DNA from: Enterobacter sp. RIT418
GTDB lineage: Bacteria; Pseudomonadota; Gammaproteobacteria; Enterobacterales; Enterobacteriaceae
DNA: 64,000 nucleotides
Direction of reading: 5' to 3'
Assembly (NCBI RefSeq): GCF_003057745.1
Contig: NZ_QBJD02000006.1
Coordinates: 62,001-126,000 of the forward strand
Below the pieces are notes generated by a model that was given only the letters and a program-made list of their open reading frames with translations, had not been told where the DNA came from and did not search any database. The number at the start of each line of letters is the position of its first letter. Positions within the stretch are counted from its first letter, which is position 1. Position numbers and translations under genes: made by a program. Positions 51,170 to 60,386 of the stretch are shown piece after piece.

Positions 51170-53806
51170 ATGACAATTAGAATGCGCACTGTCTCTTGTG
51201 CCATCATGCAGGTGTTATTCTCACGACGTAGAAAGCAGCGCTTTATCCTGCCGGCGTCATTTGCACTCCTGCCGCTGGTTGCCCATGCAGATAATTACTT
51301 TAATCCGGCATTTTTATCTGACGATCCCAGCGCCGTGGCTGATTTATCGCATTTCGAAAAAGGCGGTAATCAGGCGCCGGGTAACTATCACGTTGATATT
51401 TACCTTAACGATCAATTTGTCGCTACCGAAGACGTTAAATTCAATGCGGCCCCAAAAGGGGAAAAAGTCGATTCAGGTCTGGTGCCCTGCTTCACTCGGG
51501 CACGCCTGCAGGCAATGGGTATCAACACTGACGCATTTCCTCAAATGGCAAAACTGGCGCCGGAACAGTGCGTGCCCTTTGAATCCATACCGGACGGTAA
51601 GACAGAGTTCGATTTTGAACAGCTGCGGCTGAACGTCAGCGTCCCCCAGGCGGCATTGAAGCAGAGCGCGCGCGGGTATATTCCACCGGAAAATTGGGAT
51701 CAGGGCATTAACGCGCTGCTGGTTAACTATGACTTTTCCGGCAGCAACAGCGGCGGTGACGGCAACAGCGAAGACAACTATTTTCTTAACCTGCAGAGCG
51801 GTCTTAACCTCGGCGCGTGGCGGCTGCGCGACTATTCAACCTGGAACTATACCAGCAGCGATGACGAGTCCGAAAACAAGTGGGAGCACATTAGCACCTA
51901 TGTTGAGCGCACCATTGCGCCGCTCAAGGCCGAACTGACGGTAGGGGAAAGCTATACGCCATCGGACATTTTCGACAGCCTGAGCTTCCGCGGGGTGCAA
52001 ATCGCCTCTGATGACAACATGCTGCCCGACAGCCTGAAAGGGTTTGCGCCAACGGTACGCGGAATTGCGAAAAGCAATGCCAAAGTCACCATCAAGCAGA
52101 ACGGCTATGTCATCTATCAGACCTACGTTTCGCCGGGCGCATTTGCCATTAACGACCTCTTTCCGACCTCATCGAGCGGCGACCTCATTGTCACGGTGAA
52201 GGAGAGCGACGGCAGTGAAAATAGCTTTACGGTTCCCTATTCAGCCGTTCCCTTGCTACAGCGCGAAGGCAGGCTGAAGTACGACTTCACCGCGGGAAAA
52301 TACCGCAGCAACAACGATGAACAGAACGATGACAGCTTCGTTCAGGGCACCGCGCTGCTGGGCATGGCGCACGGCATTACGGCCTACGGCGGTACCCAGT
52401 TCACTAATGACTATCGCGCGTTCGCGCTCGGCCTTGGGCTGAATATGGGCGACATCGGCGCCATTTCGATGGATGTCACCCAGGCGAACAGCACGCTGGT
52501 TGACGGCAGCCAGCACGACGGTCAATCGCTGCGCTTCCTCTACGCAAAAGCGCTTAACGAGGTGGGGACCAACTTCCAGCTGCTGGGCTATCGCTACTCA
52601 ACCGAAGGGTTTTATACCCTCGATGAAACAACCTACAAACACATGAGCGGCTATACCGGCAGCGATGACTGGAAGGACGACGATCATGACGGAAAACAAG
52701 ACGCTCCGGACTGGAACGACTTCTACAACCTGTACTACAGCAAAAAGGGCAAAATTCAGCTTAACGTGTCCCAGCAGATCGGGGAGTTAGGATCGATCTT
52801 CGTCACGGGCCAGGAGCAGAGCTACTGGCATACGGATGAAAAAGATCGTCTGCTCCAGCTGGGTTACAACGGGAGCTGGCACGATATCTCCTACAGCCTG
52901 ACCTGGAACTACAGCAGATCGCCGGATGAAGACGAAGCGGATCAGATTTACGCCTTTAACATTTCGCTGCCGATCGGCAAATGGCTGTCCAGCCATGGTA
53001 GCGAAGCCCCATCCGTTACAACGAATACGGCCAACGCCACCTACAGCATGAATACCGACCAGCACGGCAAAATGACGCAAAGCACCGGTATCAATGGCAC
53101 GCTGCTGGCGGATAACAACCTGAGCTACAACGTGCAGGAAGGGTACGGCAACCACGGCGAGGGGGATAATGGAAATGCCAGCGTTAACTACCAGGGTACC
53201 TACGGCAACCTGAAGGCCGGTTACAACCACAGCGACGGCTACCATCAGGTCAACTACGGCATGAGCGGCGGCGTGGTGGTACATCGCAACGGCGTAACGC
53301 TGAGCCAGCCGCTGGGCGACACGAACATTCTGGTGAAAGCGCCAGGTGCGGCAGGCGTAGCGCTTGAAAACGCGACGGGTATCAAAACTGACTGGCGCGG
53401 CTATGCGGTCATCCCGTATGCCACCACCTATCGTCAGAACCGCGTGGCGCTGGACACCAATACCCTGGGGCAAAACGTTGATATTGACGACACGGTGGCC
53501 AACGTGGTGCCTACGCAAGGGGCGATGGTGCGGGCGGAATTTAACGCGCACGTCGGCATTCGCGCGCTCATGACGTTATTGCATAACGGGAAACCGGTGC
53601 CTTTCGGTGCCGTAGTGAGCCAGGACGCGGGAAACAGCACGATCGTCGGCGATGACGGGCAAACGTATCTTGCCGGTTTGCCGTTGGCTGGGCGGCTGAA
53701 CGTGCAGTGGGGCAACGGCCCGAATCAACGCTGCCAGGTAAATTACCAATTACCGGAAAGTGCAACAAAGCAGCCGATAAATAAGATAGGTGAAAGGTGT
53801 CAGTAA
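51170..53806 (+). CDS. FimD-like fimbrial usher, operon 2
   Basis: 878-residue outer-membrane usher of FimD length. A long signal region ends VAHA. DNYFNPAFLSDDPSAVADLSHFEKG opens the N-terminal domain, and the barrel and plug motifs SDIFDSLSFRGVQI, LPDSLKGFAPTVRG and GAFAINDLFPTSSSGDL follow. The C-terminal domains contain a disulphide (NQRCQVNYQLP...GERCQ). The stop shares one base with the adhesin start (TAATG at 53804-53808). It is closely paralogous to the usher of operon 3. Confidence 0.94.
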   Translation: MTIRMRTVSCAIMQVLFSRRRKQRFILPASFALLPLVAHADNYFNPAFLSDDPSAVADLSHFEKGGNQAPGNYHVDIYLNDQFVATEDVKFNAAPKGEKVDSGLVPCFTRARLQAMGINTDAFPQMAKLAPEQCVPFESIPDGKTEFDFEQLRLNVSVPQAALKQSARGYIPPENWDQGINALLVNYDFSGSNSGGDGNSEDNYFLNLQSGLNLGAWRLRDYSTWNYTSSDDESENKWEHISTYVERTIAPLKAELTVGESYTPSDIFDSLSFRGVQIASDDNMLPDSLKGFAPTVRGIAKSNAKVTIKQNGYVIYQTYVSPGAFAINDLFPTSSSGDLIVTVKESDGSENSFTVPYSAVPLLQREGRLKYDFTAGKYRSNNDEQNDDSFVQGTALLGMAHGITAYGGTQFTNDYRAFALGLGLNMGDIGAISMDVTQANSTLVDGSQHDGQSLRFLYAKALNEVGTNFQLLGYRYSTEGFYTLDETTYKHMSGYTGSDDWKDDDHDGKQDAPDWNDFYNLYYSKKGKIQLNVSQQIGELGSIFVTGQEQSYWHTDEKDRLLQLGYNGSWHDISYSLTWNYSRSPDEDEADQIYAFNISLPIGKWLSSHGSEAPSVTTNTANATYSMNTDQHGKMTQSTGINGTLLADNNLSYNVQEGYGNHGEGDNGNASVNYQGTYGNLKAGYNHSDGYHQVNYGMSGGVVVHRNGVTLSQPLGDTNILVKAPGAAGVALENATGIKTDWRGYAVIPYATTYRQNRVALDTNTLGQNVDIDDTVANVVPTQGAMVRAEFNAHVGIRALMTLLHNGKPVPFGAVVSQDAGNSTIVGDDGQTYLAGLPLAGRLNVQWGNGPNQRCQVNYQLPESATKQPINKIGERCQ

Positions 53807-54813
53807 TGAAGACATGGTTAAAATTCAGTTTGATTTTGCTTTGCACAGGTTTTTTGTGGGGTAAATCGACCCACGCCATGGCGGCTACTTGCAAAATGGA
53901 TAAGGCTGATCCGCTCGCTCTCGTAGAACAAAATTATACCTTCTCCTCAAACAGCAATGGCACATCCAGCAAAGAGCGTCCAATGAGCACGTCATTCTGG
54001 CCAGGCAATGCGGATACTAACTACATTTGCACCACCCCCCCACAGGCCATGTGGTTGTGCGGTACGGACACCACGCTCGTTGCAGGAAGCACGTCATCGC
54101 AGCTTGCGCCGGGCATTAGTGGAAACGCCTATGTGTCAAACGGCGCAAGCACAAGCGGAGACTATGGTGGGTGTTATGGCACCACCTTCTCTTCAGCCGC
54201 GGTGACCAAGGGTCCCATGCCCAGTGCATTGTGGCAGTGGCATTATGTCGGGGTACGTCTCAACATCACCGACTCCAGCGTGGCGAGGAACATCACGCTC
54301 AATTCCAAGCGGGTGGGGTATATCTATTTAGCGGATCAAAACATGTCCGGCAAGGCTCTTTCCGGAGGTCAGGAGATAACGGACGTAAACGTTTCAGGCA
54401 CTGTCACCATTCCGGCCTCGTGCAAGCTCGCCTCCAATTCGGTGGTGGTGCTGCCCGACACCTATGCGGTTGATTTTGGCAAAGCGGGCGCTGGCGGTGA
54501 GGTCGGTACGGGGACGAAACAAACGATGACCATCAGCTGCCTTGGCGGAAGCGATGAAGCCAGCATCGACCTGCACGTCACCTCCAGTAAAACCTCCGGC
54601 ACCGATATCGTGACGTCGAACCCGGACATCGGCGTACGCGTTCTGAACCCCCGCGGCGAAACGATTTCAGCCAATAACGGTGAATATACCGCCTCGCAAT
54701 ACCAGGGGGCCTCACATATTGATTTCACCTACGTCCCCGTTGCGCTAACCGGAAAGAACCCGGAAGCCGGTGATTACTCCGCGATCGAAACCATCACCGT
54801 GACCCAACCTTAA
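53806..54813 (+). CDS. Two-domain fimbrial adhesin, operon 2
   Basis: 335 residues from the ATG at 53806. A signal peptide ends AMA. The N-terminal domain (about 27-190) is rich in Ser, Thr, Gly and Asn and contains cysteines (CKMDK, YICTT, LCGTD, GGCYG). It does not resemble the FimH mannose-binding domain, so the receptor is unknown. The C-terminal pilin domain (about 195-335) begins VSGTVTIPASC and contains MTISCLGG and IGVRVLNPRGE. In E. coli fim the adhesin gene is last, while here it directly follows the usher. The Ser/Thr-rich surface makes it one candidate substrate for the operon's O-oligosaccharyltransferase. Confidence 0.85.
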   Translation: MKTWLKFSLILLCTGFLWGKSTHAMAATCKMDKADPLALVEQNYTFSSNSNGTSSKERPMSTSFWPGNADTNYICTTPPQAMWLCGTDTTLVAGSTSSQLAPGISGNAYVSNGASTSGDYGGCYGTTFSSAAVTKGPMPSALWQWHYVGVRLNITDSSVARNITLNSKRVGYIYLADQNMSGKALSGGQEITDVNVSGTVTIPASCKLASNSVVVLPDTYAVDFGKAGAGGEVGTGTKQTMTISCLGGSDEASIDLHVTSSKTSGTDIVTSNPDIGVRVLNPRGETISANNGEYTASQYQGASHIDFTYVPVALTGKNPEAGDYSAIETITVTQP

Positions 54814-54827
54814 GGCAGGAAAGAGAT

Positions 54828-55358
54828 ATGAAACGCGTCGTTTTATTACTGCTGCCGCTCTGCCTGTTAAGCGGCACATCGCGAGCGGACACGCAGATTG
54901 GTACCTGGAATATGACCATTAACGGTACGGTACTGCCCTCTTCCTGCGACGTGGACGCGGACAGTCAAAACCAAACGGTTCAGTTGGGCAAAATTTCCTC
55001 GTCGGTATTTAGCAGCGTTGGCGCAACCAGCCCCAACACTCCGGTGAGCATAAAGCTCACCGGCTGCACAAACGCTACGGGCGTGAAGGTCACGTTTAGC
55101 GGTAATGCGGATGCCGATAATCCGCAGCTGCTCGCCTTGTCCGATACCGGCGGCGGCGGAACGTTGGCCACGGGCGTGGGCGTGGAAGTGATGAACAGCG
55201 ATAACACCGCCATCCCACTCAACAGCCCTTCGCCACAGTTCACCCTGAAAGATGGCGATAACACGCTCTCCTTCCTGCTGCACTACAAGGCAACAAAAAT
55301 GCCGGTGACTGGCGGCAGCGCGACCGCCGTTGTTTACTTCGACATGAGCTATCAATAA
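54828..55358 (+). CDS. Minor fimbrial subunit, operon 2
   Basis: 176-residue pilin with signal peptide ending SRA and mature DTQIGTWNMTINGTVLPSSCDV. Cysteines about 44 and 84 and C-terminal VVYFDMSYQ complete the pilin fold. A Ser/Thr/Ala/Pro-rich stretch SSSVFSSVGATSPNTPVS near residues 62-79 resembles O-glycosylation-prone segments. It probably links adhesin to the rod, like FimF or FimG. Its stop shares a base with the next gene's ATG (TAATG). Confidence 0.87.
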   Translation: MKRVVLLLLPLCLLSGTSRADTQIGTWNMTINGTVLPSSCDVDADSQNQTVQLGKISSSVFSSVGATSPNTPVSIKLTGCTNATGVKVTFSGNADADNPQLLALSDTGGGGTLATGVGVEVMNSDNTAIPLNSPSPQFTLKDGDNTLSFLLHYKATKMPVTGGSATAVVYFDMSYQ

Positions 55359-55867
55359 TGATCAAAGTTACTCTTAGCCTGCTTTTGCTAAGCTGGACGC
55401 TGTCGGCTGCGGCCCACGACGGCACCATTAACATCGACGGCAGCATCGAAGAACCCGGCTGCACCGTTAGCTCCGATTCGGTCAACCAGACGATTTCACT
55501 CGGGGATATCGCCTCAAGCCAGCTGAGCCAGCCGGGAGAAACCTCGCAGCCGATAATGTTTAAAATCAGCTTCGAAGATTGCACCAGCGTCACGAAAACC
55601 CTGTCGCTGCGCTTTAATGGCACCAGCGATAGCACCAATCCCGATCTGGTGGCAATTGACAGCGATCCTGGCGCAGCCTCCGGCATCGCAATTGCGATTA
55701 AAGACAGTACTTCCTCGCTGCTGCCGATTAATACCAATACGGTAGCTTACTCGCTTCCCTATAGCTATGGCTCGCTGACCTACTATGCGCAGTACATGGC
55801 AACGAAAGATAGCGTTACGGCAGGGACGGCAAACGCAACGGTAACGTTTAGCATGACGTATGAGTAA
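55358..55867 (+). CDS. Minor fimbrial subunit, operon 2
   Basis: 169-residue pilin. The signal peptide ends SAAA, and the mature part starts HDGTINIDGSIEEPGCTV. A second cysteine lies in FEDCTS, and the C-terminus is TFSMTYE. It is an adaptor-type FimF/FimG-like subunit. It overlaps the neighbouring genes at both ends: 1 base with the preceding gene, 8 bases with the following chaperone. This marks tight coupling. Confidence 0.87.
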   Translation: MIKVTLSLLLLSWTLSAAAHDGTINIDGSIEEPGCTVSSDSVNQTISLGDIASSQLSQPGETSQPIMFKISFEDCTSVTKTLSLRFNGTSDSTNPDLVAIDSDPGAASGIAIAIKDSTSSLLPINTNTVAYSLPYSYGSLTYYAQYMATKDSVTAGTANATVTFSMTYE

Positions 55868-56582
55868 TCCATTAATCATGCGTATCGTTACGTTCTGTTT
55901 ATTAGTGCTTTATAGCGCGTGGGCTCAGGCGGGCATTGTCATAGGCGGAACGCGGTTTGTTTTTCACGGCAGTGAAGACACGCTGTCGCTCCACGTGCGT
56001 AACACCTCCTCGTTGCCCTATCTGATTCAGACAAAAATCATGCCTTCAGAGGCTCAGCCGATGGAGAGTGATAGCGCTTTTATGCCGACCCCGCCGCTTT
56101 TTGTCCTGAATGCGGGCCGGGAAAATGCGGTGCGAATTGTCAATATCAGTGAACGCTTGCCTCAGGACAGGGAGAGCCTGTTCTGGCTGGTGATTGCCGG
56201 TATACCCGCCGCCTCGAAAAGCGGGAACACGAATACCGTTCAGTTTGCGGTGCGTAATCGCATGAAGCTGTTTTATCGCCCGGCGGGCTTATCGGACGCC
56301 GCTGCCAAAAAAGCCCCTTCGCGGCTGCAGTGGGCCCGCAGCGGCGCAGCGGTACAGATAAACAACCCAACCCCTTATTACGTCACGCTGGTCAACGTGA
56401 CGGTTAATGGCCATTCGATTGAGGACGCAACCATGCTCGCCCCGTTTGCCACGGAATCGCGGCCCTGGTGTGACGCATCTCGCTGTGAGATCAGATGGCA
56501 GGCGCTCAACGACCTGGGCGTGGCGCAACCTGCTCGCCGTGTTGAACCGGGCGAGCAGCCCCGGAAAGGTTCGCCGCGATGA
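55860..56582 (+). CDS. Second periplasmic fimbrial chaperone, operon 2
   Basis: 240-residue PapD-family chaperone; an ATG at 55878 would give a 234-residue form with an equally good signal peptide ending AQA. Mature GIVIGGTRFVFHG, PPLFVLNAGRENAVRIV, FWLVIAGIPAA and NNPTPYYVTLVNV are family marks. It diverges clearly from the FimC-like chaperone five genes upstream, so one operon encodes two chaperones; this one may serve the two minor subunits before it. The stop overlaps the start of the oligosaccharyltransferase-like gene (ATGA at 56579-56582). Confidence 0.9.
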   Translation: MSNPLIMRIVTFCLLVLYSAWAQAGIVIGGTRFVFHGSEDTLSLHVRNTSSLPYLIQTKIMPSEAQPMESDSAFMPTPPLFVLNAGRENAVRIVNISERLPQDRESLFWLVIAGIPAASKSGNTNTVQFAVRNRMKLFYRPAGLSDAAAKKAPSRLQWARSGAAVQINNPTPYYVTLVNVTVNGHSIEDATMLAPFATESRPWCDASRCEIRWQALNDLGVAQPARRVEPGEQPRKGSPR

Positions 56583-58285
56583 CCCACAGGCTATCGACCA
56601 CAAAAGCCTCGCGCTGGGCGGTGGGGATGCTGACCTTAATCCTCCTCGGCCTTACGCATGTCGCCCTCAGTAATACCGGCGGTAGCGGCGCAGACCTGCC
56701 GGAACCGCTGCTGGTCTGGTGCGGCATCACCGCCACGATCGCGGGCTGCGCCTGGGCCATGGCTCGTCAGACGATCGCGCTCTCCTTTAGCGCCCGCCTT
56801 ATGCTTGCGGCTGCGATCCTGCTGACGCTCCCGCTGTTCTGGAGCCCTTCGCCGGACTGGCAGCGTGACGCCCTTCCCCGCCTGGCGGGGCTTTGGGCGG
56901 GCATGACGCTCTATATATTGTTGCTGAACTGCCATTTCAGCGCCAGACAGCGCCAGTACGTCCTTTGGCTCATCGCCGCGGCGGCCACGCTGCAAACGGT
57001 CTATTCGCTGGCCGGGCTTTGGGCGCCGTTCCTGCTTCCGGAAGCGGGGCGCACGGCGGCGATGCTGAGCCCGCACATCGGCATCGGTGTTTTTCAGCAG
57101 CGCAACGTTACCGCCTCATTTATCGCCACGGGTGCTGCGGTATTGCTCTGGCTTGCTGCAGATAGTCGTTTTACGCTGATGCACGAAGCGCGGGAAAAAA
57201 GGCGACGGATAGCGATCTTTACCGCGATCGTCCTTCTGTTTATGACGCTGACGCTGCTTGAGTCGCGAACGGGCTGGCTGGCGGGGCTGGTCATCTGGGG
57301 AATGTTTTCCGGCATTTTTTTCCGCACCGAAGAGGCGGCTTCCGGTTTGGGAAGATGGACGGTACGCTGCGCGCCAGCGCTGGGCATCGCGGTTGGCTTA
57401 GGCCTAATGAACGGCACCATTACCCGCGCGCTGCAGGACCATTCGGACAGCACCCTTGACCGGGTATTTATTTTGCAACAAACCTGGCAGATGATCGCCC
57501 TGCATCCCTTTTCAGGCTGGGGCTACGGCGGCTTCCCATGGTCTTTTGCGCATTTCATTGCCGATCGCGCGCAGCCTTTATATCTGGAAATGAACGAGCT
57601 GACGCATCCCCATAACGAACTGCTGTTCTGGTGGGTTGAAGGCGGGATAGTTGCGCTGGCGGGCATACTGCTGCTGCTCGCAGCGGGCGTCATGCTCTTT
57701 TTACGCCGCCCCACCCGGCATAAGCTGGCGCTGCTCGGCTGCCTGCTGCCTGTTCTTCTCCACATGCAGCTGGAATATCCGCTCTATCAGTCGCCCGCGC
57801 ACTGGCTGGTGGTGATTATTTTGCTGAGCTTTGCCGACAGGCTGGATGCGCATGAACGCCCTCATCCTGACATGTTCAGACGTTCATCCTTACGGCTTCT
57901 TCCCTGCGCCCTCACCGTACTGGCCCTCTGCGGCACAGGGCTTGTGGGCTTCACATTCTGGCAAAACCAGGTCCTGATCCACTTTCAGCAATCGCCACAG
58001 CAGTACGCCAGCCGGGTGCTGCGACTGTACGATACGAGGATTGGCAGCGAGCGCTTGCTCAAGGATCGGGCGCTTAGCTGGATTGTGCGCTATCAGGCCA
58101 GCGGCAATCCCGACGATCTGCAACGGTTCTGCCGCCTCGGCAGACGCTGGATCGCCACCTGGTCCGATCCGGATATCTATCACAACCTGATTAACGTAGA
58201 GCAGTTTTTGGGTAACGGAACCTACGCGCGCCAGCTTCGCAGCGAGGCGCAGCGCCTTTATCCTGAAGATCCTCGCTTTAGCTGA
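56579..58285 (+). CDS. PglL/Wzy_C-type membrane O-oligosaccharyltransferase-like protein
   Basis: 568 residues with about a dozen predicted membrane helices. It has the layout of the O-antigen ligase/polymerase superfamily: PHIGIGVFQQRNVTASF (about 165-181), TLTLLESRTGW (about 224-233), a large periplasmic loop with LQQTWQMIALHPFSGWGYGGF, and the key motif THPHNELLFWWVEGG (His343, His345, Asn346), equivalent to the catalytic HxHN-type loop of PglL and WaaL. A C-terminal soluble tail of about 140 residues resembles the Wzy_C_2 region of PglL-type enzymes. Its ATG overlaps the chaperone stop, so it is translated with fimbrial genes. PglL enzymes transfer lipid-linked glycans to Ser/Thr of periplasmic proteins. 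Pilin glycosylation is inferred; WaaL- or Wzy-like activity is the alternative. Confidence 0.8.
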   Translation: MTHRLSTTKASRWAVGMLTLILLGLTHVALSNTGGSGADLPEPLLVWCGITATIAGCAWAMARQTIALSFSARLMLAAAILLTLPLFWSPSPDWQRDALPRLAGLWAGMTLYILLLNCHFSARQRQYVLWLIAAAATLQTVYSLAGLWAPFLLPEAGRTAAMLSPHIGIGVFQQRNVTASFIATGAAVLLWLAADSRFTLMHEAREKRRRIAIFTAIVLLFMTLTLLESRTGWLAGLVIWGMFSGIFFRTEEAASGLGRWTVRCAPALGIAVGLGLMNGTITRALQDHSDSTLDRVFILQQTWQMIALHPFSGWGYGGFPWSFAHFIADRAQPLYLEMNELTHPHNELLFWWVEGGIVALAGILLLLAAGVMLFLRRPTRHKLALLGCLLPVLLHMQLEYPLYQSPAHWLVVIILLSFADRLDAHERPHPDMFRRSSLRLLPCALTVLALCGTGLVGFTFWQNQVLIHFQQSPQQYASRVLRLYDTRIGSERLLKDRALSWIVRYQASGNPDDLQRFCRLGRRWIATWSDPDIYHNLINVEQFLGNGTYARQLRSEAQRLYPEDPRFS

Positions 58286-59025
58286 AAGCGTCTGGCGGCA
58301 CAGGATGCCGCCGGGCCGTTAGCCGACAGCCGCCCCACAACGCTGCGCTTACTGCGCGGGTCCTGAATAGCCCTTTCATGATGGCCGCCAAATCTCTTCA
58401 GAAATTCGGCCACCCGCTGGGTTTTGCGCATTTCATTACCGCGCGCACACGGCCATGATATTCGGGAAAGAGCAAGCTGACGCCCCCGTATTTTAGAGGG
58501 GGCCTCACGTTCCTATTTTCGTCATAATCGTTCTTTTCTCACCTATTTTCCCTCACCGCATTCTTTGAAATGCGTCGGTATTTCAGAAGCAGAACGTAAG
58601 AATACATTTCTTTAATTTTAAATATTAGCGATATATCCTGCTCTTTCTCTTGATAAGAAGCGCTAACAGATGAATACCTGATTTACTTAACAAAAAATGT
58701 TATGTGCGGAAACAGACCATAACATTCACGTCGCGTATATATCAGGCCAATTAAAGAGATATTTACCTTAAAATCCTTCGCAATTCACTTGATTACAATC
58801 ACCATTTTTATAAATTAGAGCTACATGTTTATTTTAGTAAACATAACGTCTAACGCTAGCCTAATTCATTGCCACACTCACACCTCACCACTAGAATAGC
58901 GCCGCTGAATCGTTATTTAATATTGCGTCATGAATTCCATTCATTAACGGTTCCTCTCTTTAAAATAAAGGCGCACGTAATAATATTTATTTTTGACAAC
59001 ATAGTGTTCTACTAAAAGGATTTGT
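58286..59025. other. 740-base non-coding region upstream of fimbrial operon 3
   Basis: The first 200 bases are GC-rich, with hairpins GGCGGCA/TGCCGCC (58294-58312) and GCCCCC/GGGGGC (58482-58503), and may be remnant or terminator sequence. The remainder is very AT-rich. A 9-base perfect inverted repeat AATGTTATG / CATAACATT lies at 58696-58704 and 58718-58726. No credible gene, integrase or fimS-like invertible repeat pair is seen. AAAAGGA at 59014-59020 is the ribosome site of the pilin. Confidence 0.6.
58696..58726. promoter_or_regulatory. Dyad operator candidate upstream of operon 3
   Basis: AATGTTATG and CATAACATT are perfect 9-base inverted arms with a 13-base centre, about 300 bases upstream of the pilin ATG. 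The size and AT-rich setting suit a dimeric regulator. The ligand protein is unknown. Confidence 0.4.
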
Positions 59026-59568
59026 ATGAAAAAGCACATTATAGCAATGGTAATATCGTCCCTGATGGCAGGCGGCATGGCAATAAACGCTCAGGCCGAA
59101 ACGACAACGGTTAACGGCGGTACAGTTGATTTCCTGGGTCAGGTTGTGAATGCGGCCTGTTCTGTATCCGCGGATTCCGTTGACCAGACCGTTATTCTGA
59201 GCCAGGTTCGTACCGTGAAGCTGACGACTGCTGGCATGCTGGCAAACCAGAAAGAAGATTTCCAGATTAAACTGGAAGATTGCGATGCCACCGTAAGCCA
59301 GAACGCCGCCGTAATCTTTAACGCGCAGCAGGAAGAAACTCAGCCTGGCGCGATGGCAAACACCGCAGGTGCAGGGGCTGCATTAAACGTTGCGCTGCAG
59401 CTGTTTGGGCCAGACGGAAAAGCGCTGAATCTGGGGACGACCTCCTCCGCCGTTAAGCTGATTAATGGTGAGAACATCATTCCACTGAGCGTTGACTACA
59501 TCTCTACGGGTGCAGCAACTCCGGGCAATGTTGCCTCCACCGCAACGTTCCAGATGGTTTATTCCTAA
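59026..59568 (+). CDS. FimA-like major fimbrial subunit, operon 3
   Basis: 180-residue pilin. The signal peptide ends AQA, and the mature part TTTVNGGTVDFLGQVVNAACSVSADSVDQTV is very close to type 1 FimA. Cysteines lie about residues 45 and 85, and the C-terminus is ATFQMVYS. It starts after AAAAGGA. It is the first gene of operon 3, and a terminator-like hairpin follows. Confidence 0.92.
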   Translation: MKKHIIAMVISSLMAGGMAINAQAETTTVNGGTVDFLGQVVNAACSVSADSVDQTVILSQVRTVKLTTAGMLANQKEDFQIKLEDCDATVSQNAAVIFNAQQEETQPGAMANTAGAGAALNVALQLFGPDGKALNLGTTSSAVKLINGENIIPLSVDYISTGAATPGNVASTATFQMVYS

Positions 59569-59579
59569 TCCAGATGTTT

Positions 59580-59604
59580 ATAGCCCTTTAAGTAGGGCTA
59601 TTTT
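59580..59604 (+). terminator. Attenuator-like hairpin after the operon 3 pilin
   Basis: ATAGCCCT and AGGGCTAT form an eight-base stem with a short loop, followed by TTTTC. Partial termination would keep pilin expression above that of chaperone and usher. Confidence 0.78.
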
Positions 59605-59657
59605 CACTGCAATAAACGTTAGTAACGTCATTAATGTTTCAGGTAAGAGACCTAATC

Positions 59658-60344
59658 ATGAATAAAATTATCAGAATAACCAGCACACTCTTATTTGTGT
59701 CATCAATGATTACAAATGCGTATGCAGGCGGCATTGCGCTGGGCGCCACGCGAATTATTTATCCACAGGGCGACAAGCAAATATCCCTGCCGATCATTAA
59801 CTCCTCAACGACAACGGCGTTTTTGATTCAGTCATGGATAGCGAATGCCGATCAGACAAAATCTTCCGATTTTATTCTGACGCCCCCCCTGTTTGCCATG
59901 CATCCCAAAAAAGAGAATACACTGCGTATAATGTATATCGGCCCAGATTTGCCTAAAGACCGTGAAAGCGTATTTTATTTGAACAGCAAAGCGATACCTT
60001 CGGTTGATAAGAACAAATTGCAGGGTAATACGTTGCAAATTGCGACGCAGAGCGTCATCAAGTTATTCATTCGCCCAAAAAAATTGCCAACACCGTCCAT
60101 CGATGCGCCTAAAACGCTTCGCTGCCAGGTTGCAAATGGAAAAGTTACCCTCACCAACCCCTCGCCGTACTACGTGTCTCTCGTCAAGTTTAAGGTCGGC
60201 GCAACGCTGCTACAAAACAATATGGTTTCTCCCAAAAATAGCCTCACGGTTGACGTACCGGGTAGTGCCGGTGGGCAAGTCAGTTTCCAGACGGTGAATG
60301 ATTTCGGCGCGACAACGCCGGTTCAGTCATGCCCTGCCGCTTAA
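59658..60344 (+). CDS. FimC-like periplasmic chaperone, operon 3
   Basis: 228 residues from the ATG at 59658. The signal peptide ends NAYA, and mature GGIALGATRIIYPQGDKQISLPI follows. PPLFAMHPKKENTLRIMYIG, SKAIPSVDKNKLQGNTLQIA and TNPSPYYVSLVKF are FimC marks. It is closely similar to the first chaperone of operon 2. It escorts the pilins of operon 3 to the usher downstream. Confidence 0.93.
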   Translation: MNKIIRITSTLLFVSSMITNAYAGGIALGATRIIYPQGDKQISLPIINSSTTTAFLIQSWIANADQTKSSDFILTPPLFAMHPKKENTLRIMYIGPDLPKDRESVFYLNSKAIPSVDKNKLQGNTLQIATQSVIKLFIRPKKLPTPSIDAPKTLRCQVANGKVTLTNPSPYYVSLVKFKVGATLLQNNMVSPKNSLTVDVPGSAGGQVSFQTVNDFGATTPVQSCPAA

Positions 60345-60386
60345 GGACATCCATATTCATTTATTGAAACGCAGGCATAAGGGACA

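Noticed and set aside
58981-59025. TTGACA at 58993 as -35 of a pilin promoter
   Set aside because: A 17-base spacing would put the -10 on the ribosome-binding site, leaving no leader.
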